From positions 3,038,001 through 3,102,000 of the forward strand of contig NZ_CP089932.1 of assembly GCF_021365465.1 (NCBI RefSeq): DNA of 64,000 bases. Direction: 5' to 3'. This DNA comes from Erwinia tracheiphila. GTDB taxonomy: Bacteria; Pseudomonadota; Gammaproteobacteria; Enterobacterales; Enterobacteriaceae. Below the pieces are notes generated by a model, which was not told where the DNA came from, searched no databases, and saw nothing but the letters and a program-made list of their open reading frames with translations. A program made the position numbers and the translations under genes. Of the stretch, positions 1-9,820 are shown piece after piece. Positions within the stretch are counted from its first letter, which is position 1, and each line of letters opens with the position of its first letter.

Positions 1-439
1 CATAAAACTGTTGAAAAATAGCGAGCGTTTCGTCACTGACGTGGTGCTCAAGCCCCTCAGCATCCCGACGGGCCGTATCCGGGCTGATGCCAAGGGCCAG
101 CAAAAATGTTTCTACGATGTGATGGCGCTTGCGACTTTCTTCAGCCAGGGCTTCACCTTCGGCTGTTAAAAACACGCCACGGTAAGGCACCTGCTCAATC
201 AATCCGCCGACAGCCAGCCTTTTCAGCATTTTCGCTACGGTAGGTTGGGAGACGCCAAGACGTGCCGCCATATCCACCTGACGCGCTTCGCCAAATTCGC
301 GAATCAGGTCGGAAATAAGCTCAACATAATCATCAATCAGCTCCCGGCGATGCGCTTCACGCACCTGACGAAAACCTTCGACGTGTTCTTCTATGTCTTT
401 AAGTGGTGTGGATACTACCGTTTTTGCGCGACGACTCAT
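1..439 (-). CDS. mntR: Manganese-responsive transcriptional regulator MntR, 3' end cut by window edge
   Basis: DtxR-family Mn(II)-dependent repressor. It normally shuts down Mn uptake and controls mntS when Mn is high. The reading frame starts at 439 (MSRRAKTVV) behind a GAGGAAG ribosome site and runs off the window at base 1, about ten residues short of the E. coli length of about 155. The N-terminal winged helix ([19 protein letters not shown]) and the metal-binding dimerisation part with the AEGLEHH motif are both readable. It is divergent from mntS, which lies 165 bases away with MntR-type boxes between them, as in E. coli. The assignment is firm; only the extreme C-terminus is unseen. 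Confidence 0.95.
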   Translation of the reverse strand, partial: MSRRAKTVVSTPLKDIEEHVEGFRQVREAHRRELIDDYVELISDLIREFGEARQVDMAARLGVSQPTVAKMLKRLAVGGLIEQVPYRGVFLTAEGEALAEESRKRHHIVETFLLALGISPDTARRDAEGLEHHVSDETLAIFQQFY

Positions 440-539
440 TCAGCTTCCTCATAATTTTCAATGACGTACAGACACAGCCGCATCAACCTGATGGTGCCAC
501 ATTGTAAACGAAGCGCAAAGAAGCACAAATTTTCACACA

Positions 540-572
540 ATAGCACTGGCTATGAAATACAACCAGTGCTAT
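540..572. promoter_or_regulatory. Pair of MntR-box-like operators upstream of mntS
   Basis: The sequence ATAGC-ACTG-GCTAT (540-553) is a perfect inverted repeat. It has the spacing and arms of the known E. coli mntH MntR box (ATAGC-N4-GCTAT). A second, degenerate copy in the opposite orientation ends at 572, so the block also reads as a 10-base inverted repeat ATAGCACTGG / CCAGTGCTAT. Two sites ahead of mntS match what is known for the E. coli mntS promoter. MntR binding here is inferred. Confidence 0.75.
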
Positions 573-604
573 ACCTGTCGTTATAGTGAACGGAGGGTTT
601 TGCC

Positions 605-730
605 ATGAACACGCCAATTTTACTGCAGCTGCTTTGCCGATCACCATTCACTCTGCGCCTTCAGCTGCTGGAGATGCTCACCAACAGGTCAGACAGGCCA
701 CAACGCAGCCATAAAAAAATCCGCCACTAA
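605..730 (+). CDS. mntS: Small manganese-response protein MntS
   Basis: A 41-residue protein starting at 605 behind an ACGGAGG ribosome site. Its core SPFTLRLQLLEML aligns with the SPFKVRLMLLSML core of the 42-residue E. coli MntS, and length and position next to mntR also agree. In E. coli MntS raises the usable intracellular Mn pool, probably by restraining the MntP exporter, and is repressed by MntR when Mn is plentiful. The C-terminal tail (HKKIRH) is encoded within the stem of the following terminator. Both the family match and the operators upstream support the call, even though the protein is tiny. Confidence 0.85.
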   Translation: MNTPILLQLLCRSPFTLRLQLLEMLTNRSDRPQRSHKKIRH

Positions 731-744
731 GAGCGGATTTTTTT
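711..744. terminator. Bidirectional terminator between mntS and ompX
   Basis: Stem AAATCCGC (717-724) pairs with GCGGATTT (733-740) around an 8-base loop, flanked by A-rich and T-rich runs on either side. It can serve mntS on the plus strand and ompX on the minus strand. The mntS stop codon lies in the loop. Confidence 0.85.
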
Positions 745-773
745 GCCAGCAAAAGCTGGCAAATCGTCACAAC

Positions 774-1286
774 TTAGAAGCTGTAACCTACGCCAGCGAT
801 CCAGGTGCCAACGTCAACACTGCGAATGCGGCTCTGCTCGTAACCAACGTCCAGAGCAACATTTTCGATGCCAGGATTAAACTGCAGGCCTGCACCATAG
901 GAGAAGCCAACATCACTGGTGTCAGACTTGTTACGAGCGACACTGTTAGCCTGGAATTTACCGTAACCGATACCAACTACACCGTAGATGCTCGCCCAGT
1001 CATTCAGACGGAAAGCAGGGCCACCAGTCACACCGTAGTACTGAGCCTTGTTATAAACGCCAGCGTCAGTGTTGTTTTTTGCCGTATAGGTGAAAGAACC
1101 AATCCAACCCAGCGGGTTGCTGCCATCTTCGTAACGGTATTTCAGGTTGAAACCGTTGGCTTTGTTCATTTTACCCTGCATATCGCTCTGGGCATAGCCA
1201 CCGGAAACAGTGCTCTGCGCCATTGCAGAACCAGCAGTCATAGCCAGTACACAGGCCAAAGCGGAAAGACATGCAATTTTTTTCAT
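774..1286 (-). CDS. ompX: Outer membrane protein X
   Basis: A 170-residue eight-stranded outer-membrane beta-barrel. The signal peptide (MKKIACLSALACVLAMTAGSAMA) is followed by QSTVSGGYAQSDMQG and a protein of the usual OmpX length ending in the porin-style GYSF with terminal Phe. The start at 1286 is chosen because it opens the signal peptide; the frame stays open upstream but that part does not resemble OmpX. It is transcribed away from rhtA and shares the terminator at 711-744 with mntS. OmpX is an abundant envelope protein linked to adhesion and to envelope or acid stress in enterobacteria. A more divergent paralogue lies at 18688-19263. Confidence 0.95.
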   Translation of the reverse strand: MKKIACLSALACVLAMTAGSAMAQSTVSGGYAQSDMQGKMNKANGFNLKYRYEDGSNPLGWIGSFTYTAKNNTDAGVYNKAQYYGVTGGPAFRLNDWASIYGVVGIGYGKFQANSVARNKSDTSDVGFSYGAGLQFNPGIENVALDVGYEQSRIRSVDVGTWIAGVGYSF

Positions 1287-1638
1287 AACCACCTCAAATG
1301 TGAAAATACTTATTCTCCTGACAACTCTGAAAATATAACAAAACTCAGAAAGAAACTCTGCCCCGTTTTTGTTGTCCAAGGGAAAATTTCGTGTAACAGG
1401 ACGTTAATGAAGTTTCGTATGTCATTATTTTAACTTATATTTTCAGTGTTCCCTTAAGGATTCCATTACAATGTAAAAAAATGTTCATCCAGATAATTCT
1501 TAATTATTACTGACACTTCTTTACGTTAAACGTTTCTTTTCTGACTTTTTTAACCGAACACTAAAAGTTTTGCTGTGCTCTCCGTTACACTGTAGACACT
1601 ATTTCCGCTCGTGGACAAAAATAAGGTTGGTCTACAGG

Positions 1639-2532
1639 ATGTTAACTTCTTCGCGCTCTCCGCTTTGGCTACCCGTGCTGGTTTTACTCATTTCCATGAC
1701 CTCAATTCAGGGCGGCGCCGCACTGGCCAAGACGCTCTTTCCCCTGGTCGGCGCACCAGGCATCACCGCATTACGCCTGGGACTGGGCACTGCAATCCTT
1801 TGCGTTGTCTTCAAGCCCTGGCGCTTACGTTTTAGCCGCGAACAGTTTATTCCCCTTGTGTTGTATGGCGTTGCGCTGGGCAGCATGAATTACTCCTTTT
1901 ATCTGTCAATACGCACGGTGCCGCTGGGCGTTGCTGTGGCACTCGAATTTTGCGGACCTTTGGCGCTGGCGCTGGCTGGTTCTCGCCGACCATTGGATTT
2001 TATCTGGATATTAATGGCGTTATCAGGATTATGGTTTTTACTGCCGCTGGGACAGAATATATACAGCGTTGACCCACAAGGCGCTTTTTTTGCCCTGCTC
2101 GCTGGCGGCTGTTGGGCGGTCTATATTCTGTGCGGCAAGCGTGCCGGCACCGGACACGGACCAGCAACTGTCGCTGCCGGCTCGCTGATCGCCTCGCTCA
2201 TTTTTGTTCCCGTTGGATTGACCTGTGCCAACAGCAGCATCTGGAGCCTGTCGTTGCTTCCGACAGGAATAGCCATTGCATTGCTCTCCAGCGCACTGCC
2301 CTACTCGCTGGAAATGATCGCGCTTACCCGCCTGCCCGCCAGAATTTTCGGAATGTTAATGAGCCTTGAACCGGTGATGGCAGCGCTGTCAGGCATGCTG
2401 TTTTTGGGTGAGATGCTGTCAGCCGTTCAGTGGCTGGGACTACTGGGAGTAGTGATTGCCTCTGCAGGTTCAACGCTGACTATGCGCCCCTCAAAGAACA
2501 AAGTGGATTCTGTTAATCTGACACAGGGCTGA
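1639..2532 (+). CDS. rhtA: Threonine/homoserine exporter RhtA
   Basis: Inner-membrane drug/metabolite transporter (two EamA repeats, about ten membrane spans) that exports threonine and homoserine in E. coli. The N-terminal region contains TSIQGGAALAKTLFPLVGAPG, nearly identical to E. coli RhtA, and PYSLEMIALTRLPAR is present in the second half. The protein is 297 residues from the ATG at 1639; the frame is open back to 1570 but alignment to RhtA starts near 1639. The ribosome site is weak (AAGG about 13 bases upstream). It lies between ompX and dps as in E. coli. Confidence 0.92.
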   Translation: MLTSSRSPLWLPVLVLLISMTSIQGGAALAKTLFPLVGAPGITALRLGLGTAILCVVFKPWRLRFSREQFIPLVLYGVALGSMNYSFYLSIRTVPLGVAVALEFCGPLALALAGSRRPLDFIWILMALSGLWFLLPLGQNIYSVDPQGAFFALLAGGCWAVYILCGKRAGTGHGPATVAAGSLIASLIFVPVGLTCANSSIWSLSLLPTGIAIALLSSALPYSLEMIALTRLPARIFGMLMSLEPVMAALSGMLFLGEMLSAVQWLGLLGVVIASAGSTLTMRPSKNKVDSVNLTQG

Positions 2533-2865
2533 CTCTGTGGTTTTACATAATCATCAGTAATGGGGCAGAAATTTAATTGCCTGATATTGATAATTAATCA
2601 AATTAACTACAATTTAAAAAAATCGGATTAACTGCCAAAAGTAGTGAAATAACGTTATCAATATTAAAATAATATTACTATTACGGCCCGCGAGGTGATA
2701 ACCCTTATCATTACTGTTTTCGTCTGTAACCAATTCTCCTTTAATTTATAACATAAATGCGAAAATGGTTATTTGACTAATAGGCAGTAACTTTACGGCA
2801 ATATTTTAGCGTGGTGCTATACTCTTCGCTCAGGTTTGAGGGCAACTTCTTTTTATGAGGAATAA
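2533..2865 (+). promoter_or_regulatory. rhtA-dps intergenic region with dps promoter
   Basis: A 333-base AT-rich gap with no gene. An extended -10 element TGC-TATACT (2815-2823) lies about 45 bases before the dps start and resembles the E. coli dps promoter, where both sigma-70 and sigma-S act. No good -35 hexamer is visible, which fits an extended -10 or sigma-S promoter. Confidence 0.5.
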
Positions 2866-2868
2866 ATG

Positions 2869-3372
2869 ATGAGTACCGCTAAACTGGTTAAAACGAAATC
2901 TTCTGATTTAATTTACACCCGTAACAACGTGGCAGATGACGAAAAACGCGCCACCATTGAGGTGCTCAACCGTCTGGTTACGGAATTTATCGATCTGTCC
3001 CTGATCACCAAGCAAGCCCACTGGAACATGCGTGGTGCCAATTTCATCGGCGTCCACGAAATGCTCGACGGCTTCCGCACCGCCATTACAGAACATCAGG
3101 ACACCATCGCAGAACGAGTCGTTCAGCTGGGCGGCGTAGCGCTGGGAACCACTCAGGTCGTTAATGACAGAACACCGCTTAAAAGCTATCCACTGAATAT
3201 TCATACCGTACAGGATCACCTTAAAGCACTGGCTGAACGTTATGCTGTTGTCGCAAACGATACTCGTAAGGCCATTAGCGAAGTGGAAGACGAAGACACC
3301 GCAGATATTTTTACCGCTGCATCGCGCGATCTGGACAAATTCCTGTGGTTTATTGAGTCCAATATTGAATAA
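2869..3372 (+). CDS. dps: DNA protection during starvation protein Dps
   Basis: Ferritin-like dodecameric protein that oxidises and stores iron and coats DNA in stationary phase. From the second of two adjacent ATG codons (2869) it is 167 residues, the same as E. coli Dps. The di-iron site motif [16 protein letters not shown] and the ending [12 protein letters not shown] are conserved. The lysine-containing N-terminal tail used for DNA binding ([12 protein letters not shown]) is retained. A GAGGAA site precedes the ATG pair. It is monocistronic, with its own terminator at 3412-3438. Confidence 0.96.
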   Translation: MSTAKLVKTKSSDLIYTRNNVADDEKRATIEVLNRLVTEFIDLSLITKQAHWNMRGANFIGVHEMLDGFRTAITEHQDTIAERVVQLGGVALGTTQVVNDRTPLKSYPLNIHTVQDHLKALAERYAVVANDTRKAISEVEDEDTADIFTAASRDLDKFLWFIESNIE

Positions 3373-3411
3373 TATTTTTCATCCCGTTAAATCCGATACG
3401 TTTATCAGCAG

Positions 3412-3438
3412 CAGACGGTCCTTACCGTCTGTTTTTTT
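3412..3438 (+). terminator. dps intrinsic terminator
   Basis: Perfect 8-bp stem CAGACGGT / ACCGTCTG with a CCTT loop, followed directly by seven T residues, 40 bases after the dps stop codon. Confidence 0.92.
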
Positions 3439-3723
3439 GTGGGTCATACTCCATTGTCCGGGCGTTTTATATCCCGCCCACGCTGATCCTATCCTCCTGT
3501 AATCAAGTTGTATTTATTCCCCCTCATGCTAAAACTTGATTGCGATGTAATAAACTTAGCCTGATACTTTTAGCTGCACATCGTTAGCCTTCATTAGAGA
3601 CATTACGGTAAATTTGACTTAAAGTGCTGCTTTAAATATATTCCATAAACATGTCGTAAATTTTTCATATGGATGCTGATAGTTAATTGCCCACCGATCC
3701 TGCCCGTTATATAAGGATAAATA

Positions 3724-4470
3724 ATGAGAACAATTGTTAAATTTTCTTTTGCTGCACTCACACTCGCTTTTGCCATTTCTTCCAGCGCAATAGAAAAAAA
3801 ACTCGTCGTGGCGACCGATACGGCTTTTGTGCCTTTTGAATTTAAGCAGGAGGGTAAATATGTTGGTTTTGATATTGATTTGTGGGACGCAATTGCCCGG
3901 CAGCTCAATATCGACTATACGCTAAAACCAATGGACTTTAGCGGCATTATTCCTGCCCTGCAGACCCGCAATGTTGACGTGGCAATGGCTGGCATCACCA
4001 TTACTGAACAGCGAAAAAAAGCGCTTGCGTTCTCAGACGGTTATTACAAAAGTGGCTTACAGGTAATGGTACAAGCTGATAACGATCAGATTAAAAGCAT
4101 TGATGATTTGGATGACAAAGTCGTTGCCGTAAAAAGCGGTACCGGATCTGTTGACTATGCCAAACAACACATTAAAACGAAAGCGTTGCGTCAGTTCCCA
4201 AATATTGACAATGCCTATATGGAACTGGGAACGGGCCGCGCAGATGCCGTGCTGCATGATACGCCTAATATTCTCTATTTTATCCATACCGCAGGCAAAG
4301 GCCAGTTCAAGGCTGTTGGCAGTTCACTTGAGGCTCAGGAATACGGGATTGCGTTTTCTAAAGGTAGCGATGAGCTGCGTGAAAAAGTTAACGGCGCATT
4401 AAAAACTCTACGGGAAAACGGAACCTACGACACACTCTACAAAAAATGGTTCGGTGCTGAACCACAATAA
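3724..4470 (+). CDS. glnH: Glutamine ABC transporter, periplasmic binding protein GlnH
   Basis: A 248-residue periplasmic solute-binding protein. It has a signal peptide of about 22 residues ending SSSA, then [17 protein letters not shown], the typical start of the amino-acid-binding fold. Internal motifs [11 protein letters not shown] and the C-terminal [10 protein letters not shown] match E. coli GlnH. It delivers glutamine to GlnPQ in the inner membrane. It is first in glnHPQ, with 78 bases to glnP. The 240-base upstream region should hold the nitrogen-regulated promoter, but I could not read a convincing sigma-54 site. Confidence 0.96.
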   Translation: MRTIVKFSFAALTLAFAISSSAIEKKLVVATDTAFVPFEFKQEGKYVGFDIDLWDAIARQLNIDYTLKPMDFSGIIPALQTRNVDVAMAGITITEQRKKALAFSDGYYKSGLQVMVQADNDQIKSIDDLDDKVVAVKSGTGSVDYAKQHIKTKALRQFPNIDNAYMELGTGRADAVLHDTPNILYFIHTAGKGQFKAVGSSLEAQEYGIAFSKGSDELREKVNGALKTLRENGTYDTLYKKWFGAEPQ

Positions 4471-4548
4471 AACAGTATCCCGATTTTGGCAGTGAAATAA
4501 ACCAGCTTCTTACCCATAACGCAACAATTTTGAACCGGAGAAATAATA

Positions 4549-5208
4549 ATGCAGTTTGACTGGAGCGCTATCTGGCCTTCGATTCCGGCCCTGCTAGAAG
4601 GTGCGAAGCTGACGCTGTGGATTTCAATCCTGGGCCTGATTGGTGGCTTGATTATTGGCCTGTTAGCCGGTTTTGCGCGCGCTTATGGTGGACGGATTTC
4701 CCGCAACGTCGCCCTGGTTTTTATCGAGTTAATTCGCGGCACACCAATTGTTGTTCAGGTTATGTTTATCTATTTTGCGCTGCCCATGGCATTTAACAAC
4801 CTGAGAATAGATCCCTTCAGTGCCGCCGTGGTGACTATTATGATCAACTCCGGTGCTTATATAGCGGAAATCACCCGTGGTGCAGTTCTCTCCATAAACA
4901 GAGGTTTCAGCGAAGCTGGCCTGGCATTGGGCCTGTCCCGTCGTGAAACCCTTCGCTATGTGGTCATGCCATTAGCCTTACGCCGTATGTTGCCACCATT
5001 GGGTAATCAATGGATTGTCAGCATTAAAGACACCTCGCTGTTTATTGTGATCGGGGTAGCCGAGCTGACCCGTCAGGGTCAGGAAATTATCGCCGGTAAC
5101 TTCCGTGCGCTCGAAATATGGAGCGCTGTCGCCGTTATCTATCTCATTATCACTCTGGTTTTGAGTTTTGTTCTCCGCCACATTGAAAGAAGGATGAAAA
5201 TCCTGTGA
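4549..5208 (+). CDS. glnP: Glutamine ABC transporter permease GlnP
   Basis: A 219-residue inner-membrane permease of the HisMQ/GlnP family. The membrane spans are evident, and the EAA loop with [20 protein letters not shown], which contacts the ATPase, is intact. The start at 4549 follows a GGAGAAATAATA site. It overlaps glnQ by four bases (GTGA), so the two are translationally coupled. It forms the glutamine channel with GlnQ. Confidence 0.96.
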   Translation: MQFDWSAIWPSIPALLEGAKLTLWISILGLIGGLIIGLLAGFARAYGGRISRNVALVFIELIRGTPIVVQVMFIYFALPMAFNNLRIDPFSAAVVTIMINSGAYIAEITRGAVLSINRGFSEAGLALGLSRRETLRYVVMPLALRRMLPPLGNQWIVSIKDTSLFIVIGVAELTRQGQEIIAGNFRALEIWSAVAVIYLIITLVLSFVLRHIERRMKIL

Positions 5209-5927
5209 TTGAATTTAAAAATGTTTGTAAGCATTTTGGCCCAACTCAGGTGCTGCATAATATCGATCTGACCATCAACCAGGGTGAAGTGGTGGTGATT
5301 ATCGGCCCATCGGGTTCCGGAAAATCCACATTATTGCGCTGCATTAACAAACTGGAAGAAATTACCAGCGGTGAACTGATTGTCGATGGACTGGTGGTTA
5401 ACGATCCCAAGGTCGATGCGCGTCTTATCCGTCAGGAAGCCGGCATGGTGTTCCAGCAATTTCATCTTTTTCCGCAGATGACCGCTCTGGACAACGTGGC
5501 TTTTGGACCCATTCGCGTGCGTGGTACGAAGAAAGAGGACGCACACCGACTGGCGAAAGCGCTGCTGGGTAAAGTCGGTTTAGCTGAACGCGCCCATCAT
5601 TTTCCCTACGAATTATCAGGTGGGCAGCAACAGCGTGTCGCCATTGCCAGAGCGCTGGCAGTGAAGCCAAAAATGATGTTGTTCGATGAACCCACGTCCG
5701 CCCTCGATCCCGAATTACGCCATGAAGTGCTAAAGGTGATGCAGGATCTGGCAGAAGAAGGCATGACGATGGTGATCGTCACTCATGAAGTTGGTTTTGC
5801 TAAGAAAGTTTCATCCAGGCTGATCTTTATCGATAAAGGGCGTATTGCAGAAGACGGCCACCCGGATCGATTGATTGACACTCCTACAAGTGATCGGCTA
5901 CGCGAATTTTTACAGCACGTCTCTTAA
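5205..5927 (+). CDS. glnQ: Glutamine ABC transporter ATP-binding protein GlnQ
   Basis: A 240-residue ABC ATPase starting at a GTG that overlaps the glnP stop. Walker A (GPSGSGKST), Q-loop (QQFHLFP), signature (LSGGQQQR), Walker B ([12 protein letters not shown]) and the switch His (VTHE) are all present. It powers glutamine uptake through GlnP. It ends the operon; the next gene, ybiO, is a wreck. Confidence 0.96.
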   Translation: MIEFKNVCKHFGPTQVLHNIDLTINQGEVVVIIGPSGSGKSTLLRCINKLEEITSGELIVDGLVVNDPKVDARLIRQEAGMVFQQFHLFPQMTALDNVAFGPIRVRGTKKEDAHRLAKALLGKVGLAERAHHFPYELSGGQQQRVAIARALAVKPKMMLFDEPTSALDPELRHEVLKVMQDLAEEGMTMVIVTHEVGFAKKVSSRLIFIDKGRIAEDGHPDRLIDTPTSDRLREFLQHVS

Positions 5928-6230
5928 CCGGACAACATGACCGGACTTGAATCTGAAAATATTTCAGCAGGTCAGAACGTCAAACTATCAGCTCGAATAA
6001 AAAACGACAGATTATCTGTGTCCGCAGTGCGCCACAGATAACTGATTATCAAAATAAATGATGTACAACTTGTCAGGTACAAACACAAATCAGGCCGGCA
6101 TTGCCCTGCAAGATAACACGGCCATTTTTTAAATGAGTTTTACAGGAAATGTTTTTGATCGCATCCCACAGGGCATTTCAATAAAAAGTTCCGCTTCGTG
6201 TTGTAATATTCAACATTAAAGAAAACAGGG
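5928..6230. other. Gene-free gap between glnQ and the ybiO remnant
   Basis: About 300 bases with no gene recognised. A stem TATCTGTG / CACAGATA (around 6013-6040) lacks a T-run. The first ~200 codons of ybiO would be expected near here and are absent, so this looks like a deletion scar. Confidence 0.45.
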
Positions 6231-6586
6231 CATACGACGATCTCGCCAGCAAAGAGTGGCGTTCATATTGCTGCTCGCCATAGCTCTGTTTGCCCGATAA
6301 ATGCTCAGTGTTTCACTGAATGCCACCAGCCGTACCATCGCCAACCAGCAGGAATTATTGCTAAATGCCTTTGCGCTTATCGAGTTATTTAAAGCCATTT
6401 TGCGGCTACTGTTTTGCCCGCGCTACCCGCAACTGCGCTTCTTTCACCTGCCGGATAGCCGCGCCCGCTAATGGAACATAGCGCCCTTACAGGGCGAGCG
6501 TCACGGCTCTGCCGTTCCGAGGGTGTTCATGACCGGCTCACAGCTTTATACTCTGCGGTATGTTAATTTCTCAGGAAATCATTCAC

Positions 6587-7005
6587 ATGGCCCGTAGCAA
6601 AGCCCCCAGAAAGCGTAAACCCACGCCCTCGTCCCGACGCGCTATACCCGGATATCCTAAGCGTTTTCTGGTGTCCATTCCGCCCCGGAGCGATTATGAC
6701 GACCCCGACGAGTTTTTTACGACACTCCGCAGGATGCCATTCGTCACTGTGTCCACCTGGGGCCACAGTTTTTCCTCGATACACACTTCGACCCGCCTCT
6801 CGTCTGCATCATCCGCGGCTTTGAGCCGCCTGACTCACCCGACGGCGATGTCGTCCTTGAGTCCATGCCAGCCGATGTGTTTATTATCGCCACAGAATCC
6901 GGCATGCTGCCGGTGACCTTCGCTCCCTGGGATAAACACACCGACAACTGGGCCGATGACTGTGACGACTGGCACTATAATACCGGTGCCACTGCAGAGC
7001 GATAA
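6587..7005 (+). pseudogene. IS91-family accessory ORF, frame shifted at a T6 run
   Basis: Begins MARSKAPRKRKPTPSSRR behind AGGAAATCATTCAC and reads well to DDPDEFF. There the annotated frame goes wrong at GAGTTTTTTACG (T run about 6712-6717). Reading one base back gives YDTPQDAIRHCVHLG and a good protein on to the stop at 7003-7005 (NTGATAER). The full product would be about 139 residues. The tnpA ATG follows nine bases later. Either one T has been lost, or the ORF depends on -1 slippage at the T run. Function in the family is accessory; no enzymatic role is claimed. Confidence 0.65.
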
Positions 7006-7013
7006 TCCGCCGC

Positions 7014-8228
7014 ATGTATATCCCGCGCCCGGCAAAACTGCTGTTCACCACTGATGACGCCTGGAACCGGTATATGGATAAACACGGGGACACCCTCAGC
7101 CCCTGGACCGTACTCTGCGTCGAGCGCATGCTCGCCTGCGGCACTGCTGCCATGGGGGTGAAGCGATACTGCTGCGCCTCCCCGGACTGCACCCACACCC
7201 GCTTCTTCTGCCAGACCTGTAAATCAAAAGGCTGCAGCTCCTGCGGACATAAGGCCACGGAGCAGTGGATTACAGAGCAACAGCAAATTCTGCCCGACTG
7301 CGACTGGCAGCATATCACCTTCACCATGCCCCATCTGCTGTGGCCCTTTTTCAACAATAACTGGCCTCTGCTCAATGCCCTGTTCCGCGCAGCCACCCGC
7401 GCCATGCTCCGCTGGGCCAGAAAACAGGGTGTGGAAGTCGGTATCTTCTGCGCCCTGCACACCTACGGTCGCCAGCTCAACCAGCATCCCCACATTCATC
7501 TCTCCGTCACCCGCGGCGGGCTTGATATTAAACACGGCGTATGGCGCGACCTCTTCTTTAAAAAGCATGCCGTGGAGGAAATCTGGCGCGGAGCCGTCAT
7601 CCGGCTGCTGCGCCACAGCTATGACCTGATTAACCCCGGCAGGCTGCCGGGGCTGGGGCATATCCACGACAAAAAACAGTGGCTGCGCTATCTGCAGGCG
7701 CAGTACGGGCGCCGCTGGAAGGTCCACTTCGCGAAGAAGACCCGGGGGGCCTGGCGGAGCGTCAAATATCTGGGCCGGTACCTGAAACGGCCCCCCGTGT
7801 CGGCGGCGAAGCTGAGGCACTACAGCGGCGGCGCGGTGGTGCACCACTATTACGACCACCGTACGCAGCAGTACCGGCAGCAGACGCTGACGCAGGAAGA
7901 TATGATCGGACGTTATATCAGCCATATCCCGGCGAAGCATTTTAAGATGGTGCGTTATTACGGTTTTTTATCAAACCGTAAACGGGGTAGCCTGCTGCCG
8001 AAGGTGTATGAAGCCCTGGAGATGGAAGCGCGGAAAAAACCGGAGAAGCCCGGCTTCGCCGCGCTGATGAAAGAATTTCTGCGCACGGATCCGTACAAAT
8101 GCATTCTGTGCGGCAACCGACTGCGCTTCAGCAGTGCGCAGGCCGGGAGGCACGCGTCGGAGTTGGTGGCAGAAAGACTGCATAACATCGACCGGAAACG
8201 ATGGCTTCTGGCACAGACTGCGGGATAA
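7014..8228 (+). CDS. IS91-family Y2/HUH rolling-circle transposase
   Basis: 404 residues. An N-terminal Cys-rich zinc-binding domain (Cys 53, 54, 59, 66, 69, 74 and 77) is followed by the HUH metal motif HPHIH (His 160 and 162). The two catalytic tyrosines are in YLGRYLKRP (Tyr 252 and Tyr 256). All elements of a Y2 rolling-circle transposase are intact, so this copy may be active. A long antisense ORF over the same region is only a shadow. Confidence 0.93.
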   Translation: MYIPRPAKLLFTTDDAWNRYMDKHGDTLSPWTVLCVERMLACGTAAMGVKRYCCASPDCTHTRFFCQTCKSKGCSSCGHKATEQWITEQQQILPDCDWQHITFTMPHLLWPFFNNNWPLLNALFRAATRAMLRWARKQGVEVGIFCALHTYGRQLNQHPHIHLSVTRGGLDIKHGVWRDLFFKKHAVEEIWRGAVIRLLRHSYDLINPGRLPGLGHIHDKKQWLRYLQAQYGRRWKVHFAKKTRGAWRSVKYLGRYLKRPPVSAAKLRHYSGGAVVHHYYDHRTQQYRQQTLTQEDMIGRYISHIPAKHFKMVRYYGFLSNRKRGSLLPKVYEALEMEARKKPEKPGFAALMKEFLRTDPYKCILCGNRLRFSSAQAGRHASELVAERLHNIDRKRWLLAQTAG

Positions 8229-9820
8229 GTGCGTCTGAAAAACAGCTTTCAGGTTAAAAACGCGCCGCAAATGCCATTTTATGACCATAACGTTCCCGAT
8301 GGCACATCATTACTGCATTACAGACACTGCTGCTCATGGTCAGGAAATTTTTAAAACGATGATTCAGTTTCCTAACCATGAACAACCGACTTAGCTGGCT
8401 GAACAATCTGATAGGATATGGCCTGTTAGTCATCGTACCCGTCGTTTCCAATCAGATTAATATGCAGGTAGTCTCGCCAGTTAACATGTTGCTAATGGCG
8501 CTGATCACTATTTGAGCACTCTGCTTAATTTTCAGCAATCGCCAGAGCATACAGCTCGAACTTAACCTTCAGGCAGGCCCCTCGATGCGCTTTTTTGCCC
8601 TGTTTATTCGGGCCTTTGCGATGGTCTGGCACTGGCTGGGCAGCGCCTGTCGCACTGTTTGTTTTATCGGTGTTTAACCCCGGCAACAACCTTAACTTTA
8701 TGATGCTGGCTACCGTACACACGCTGGCTATTATCGGCATCGGCGCACGGGTATCAGGGATCCTTACGCGCCGGACTGGCAAAACCGTCCTTCTCTCGCC
8801 CGATTTTCGGCGTAATTACCCTGAGAGGCTTAACGGCTGGCTATCCGTCATACTTAAGATGGTAAGATCCCTCACCGTATTGGCCATTTATTTACTGTTG
8901 CTCAATGCATGGAAGCTGTTTAATTTATGGCAGTGGCTTACTCAAGGTGCCGGAGTGAAATTCGTCGATATTGTGATTTGCATTGTGGTTATCCTGTTCT
9001 TCTCCGCCGTGGGCTGGACGCTACTTGCCAGCCTGATTGAAAACGGCCTTGCTTCCGACTCCCACGGCAGGCCGATGCCCAGCGCACGCCCCCGCATGCT
9101 ACTGACACTATTTTGCAATGCGCTGCTGGTCATTATCAGCAGCATTACCATCATGATTTTACTTTCTGAAATCGGGGTAAATATTGCGCCCCTGCTGGCC
9201 AAGGCCAGGGCCGGTGCGCTGGGGTGGCGGTTTCCTTTGGCTCACAGACGCTGGTCAAAGACATCATCAACGGCATTTTTATCCAGTTCGAGAACGGCAT
9301 GAATACCGGCGATCTGGTCACCATTGGCGCAGTCACCGGCACGGTGGAACGCATGTCGATTTGATCGGTTGGCGTCCGGCAGGATACCGGCGCTTATCAC
9401 ATTATTCCGTGCTCTTCGATTACTACCTTTGCCAATTTTATGCGGAGAATTGGTTCCTGTGTCGCCAATTACGATGTGGAGCACAGCGAGGACAGCAGCA
9501 GAGTCAACACCACGATACAGGCAGCAGTGGATGAACTCATGCAGGACAGCGACATCCGTGGAATGGTCATCGGCGAGCCGTCGTTTGCAGGACTGGTCGG
9601 GCTGACCAACCAGGGTTTTACCGTACGCGTTTCCTTTACTACCCAGCCGCTGAAGCAGTGGACGGTACGTTTTGCGCTGGACAATATGGTGAAAAAGCGT
9701 TTTGACGCGGCAGGGATTAAAGCGCCTCACCAGACCGTACAGGTGATGCAGAGCGGCCAGGAGGTGGGCGGTGCCGCTGGCCGCACTGCCCGCCGCCAAT
9801 TAGCACCGTGACATCTGCTG

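Larger units (their letters stand above)
6474..8379 (+). mobile_element. IS91-family insertion sequence inside ybiO
   Basis: About 1.9 kb between the two halves of ybiO. It carries an accessory ORF and a Y2/HUH transposase. The right end abuts GAAC (8380-8383), a preferred IS91-family target tetranucleotide. Rejoining ...GCTAATG to GAACAACCG restores collinearity with YbiO, apart from a TAA where Tyr is expected. The left boundary could be 6474 or 6478 because GAAC is also present there. Short hairpins near the left end (GCGCCC...GGGCG at about 6481) resemble the sub-terminal structures of rolling-circle elements. No inverted terminal repeats or target duplication are needed for this family. 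Confidence 0.8.
6231..9811 (+). pseudogene. ybiO: ybiO (moderate-conductance mechanosensitive channel), multiply broken and IS-interrupted
   Basis: Remnant of the MscS-family channel YbiO (about 740 residues in E. coli). Part one (6231-6473) reads ARQQRVAFILLLAIALFAR, stop, then a stretch with SRTIANQQELLLNAFALIE. It lacks the N-terminal ~200 residues and is cut by the IS91-like element. Part two resumes at 8378 (NNRLSWLNNLIGYG) and has a TGA at 8513. Frameshifts follow near 8645 and 9200, and a TGA replaces an Arg codon near 9362 (RMSI-stop-SVGVRQDTG). It ends with the MscS C-terminal region (IRGMVIGEPSFAGLVGLT) at 9811. The number of independent lesions implies long-standing loss of function. 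It is convergent with rlmF, as in E. coli. Confidence 0.9.

Noticed and set aside
3480..3723. Sigma-54 promoter of glnHPQ
   Set aside because: Expected from biology, but no stretch shows the GG-N10-GC core with acceptable flanks, so it was not annotated.
7224..7940. 238-codon ORF on the minus strand inside the IS91 element
   Set aside because: It lies antisense to the transposase with intact HUH and Y2 motifs; it is low in recognisable motifs and reflects the GC-rich third codon positions of the real gene.
9242..9799. 185-codon ORF on the minus strand over the ybiO remnant
   Set aside because: Antisense to recognisable MscS-family sequence; no similarity seen.
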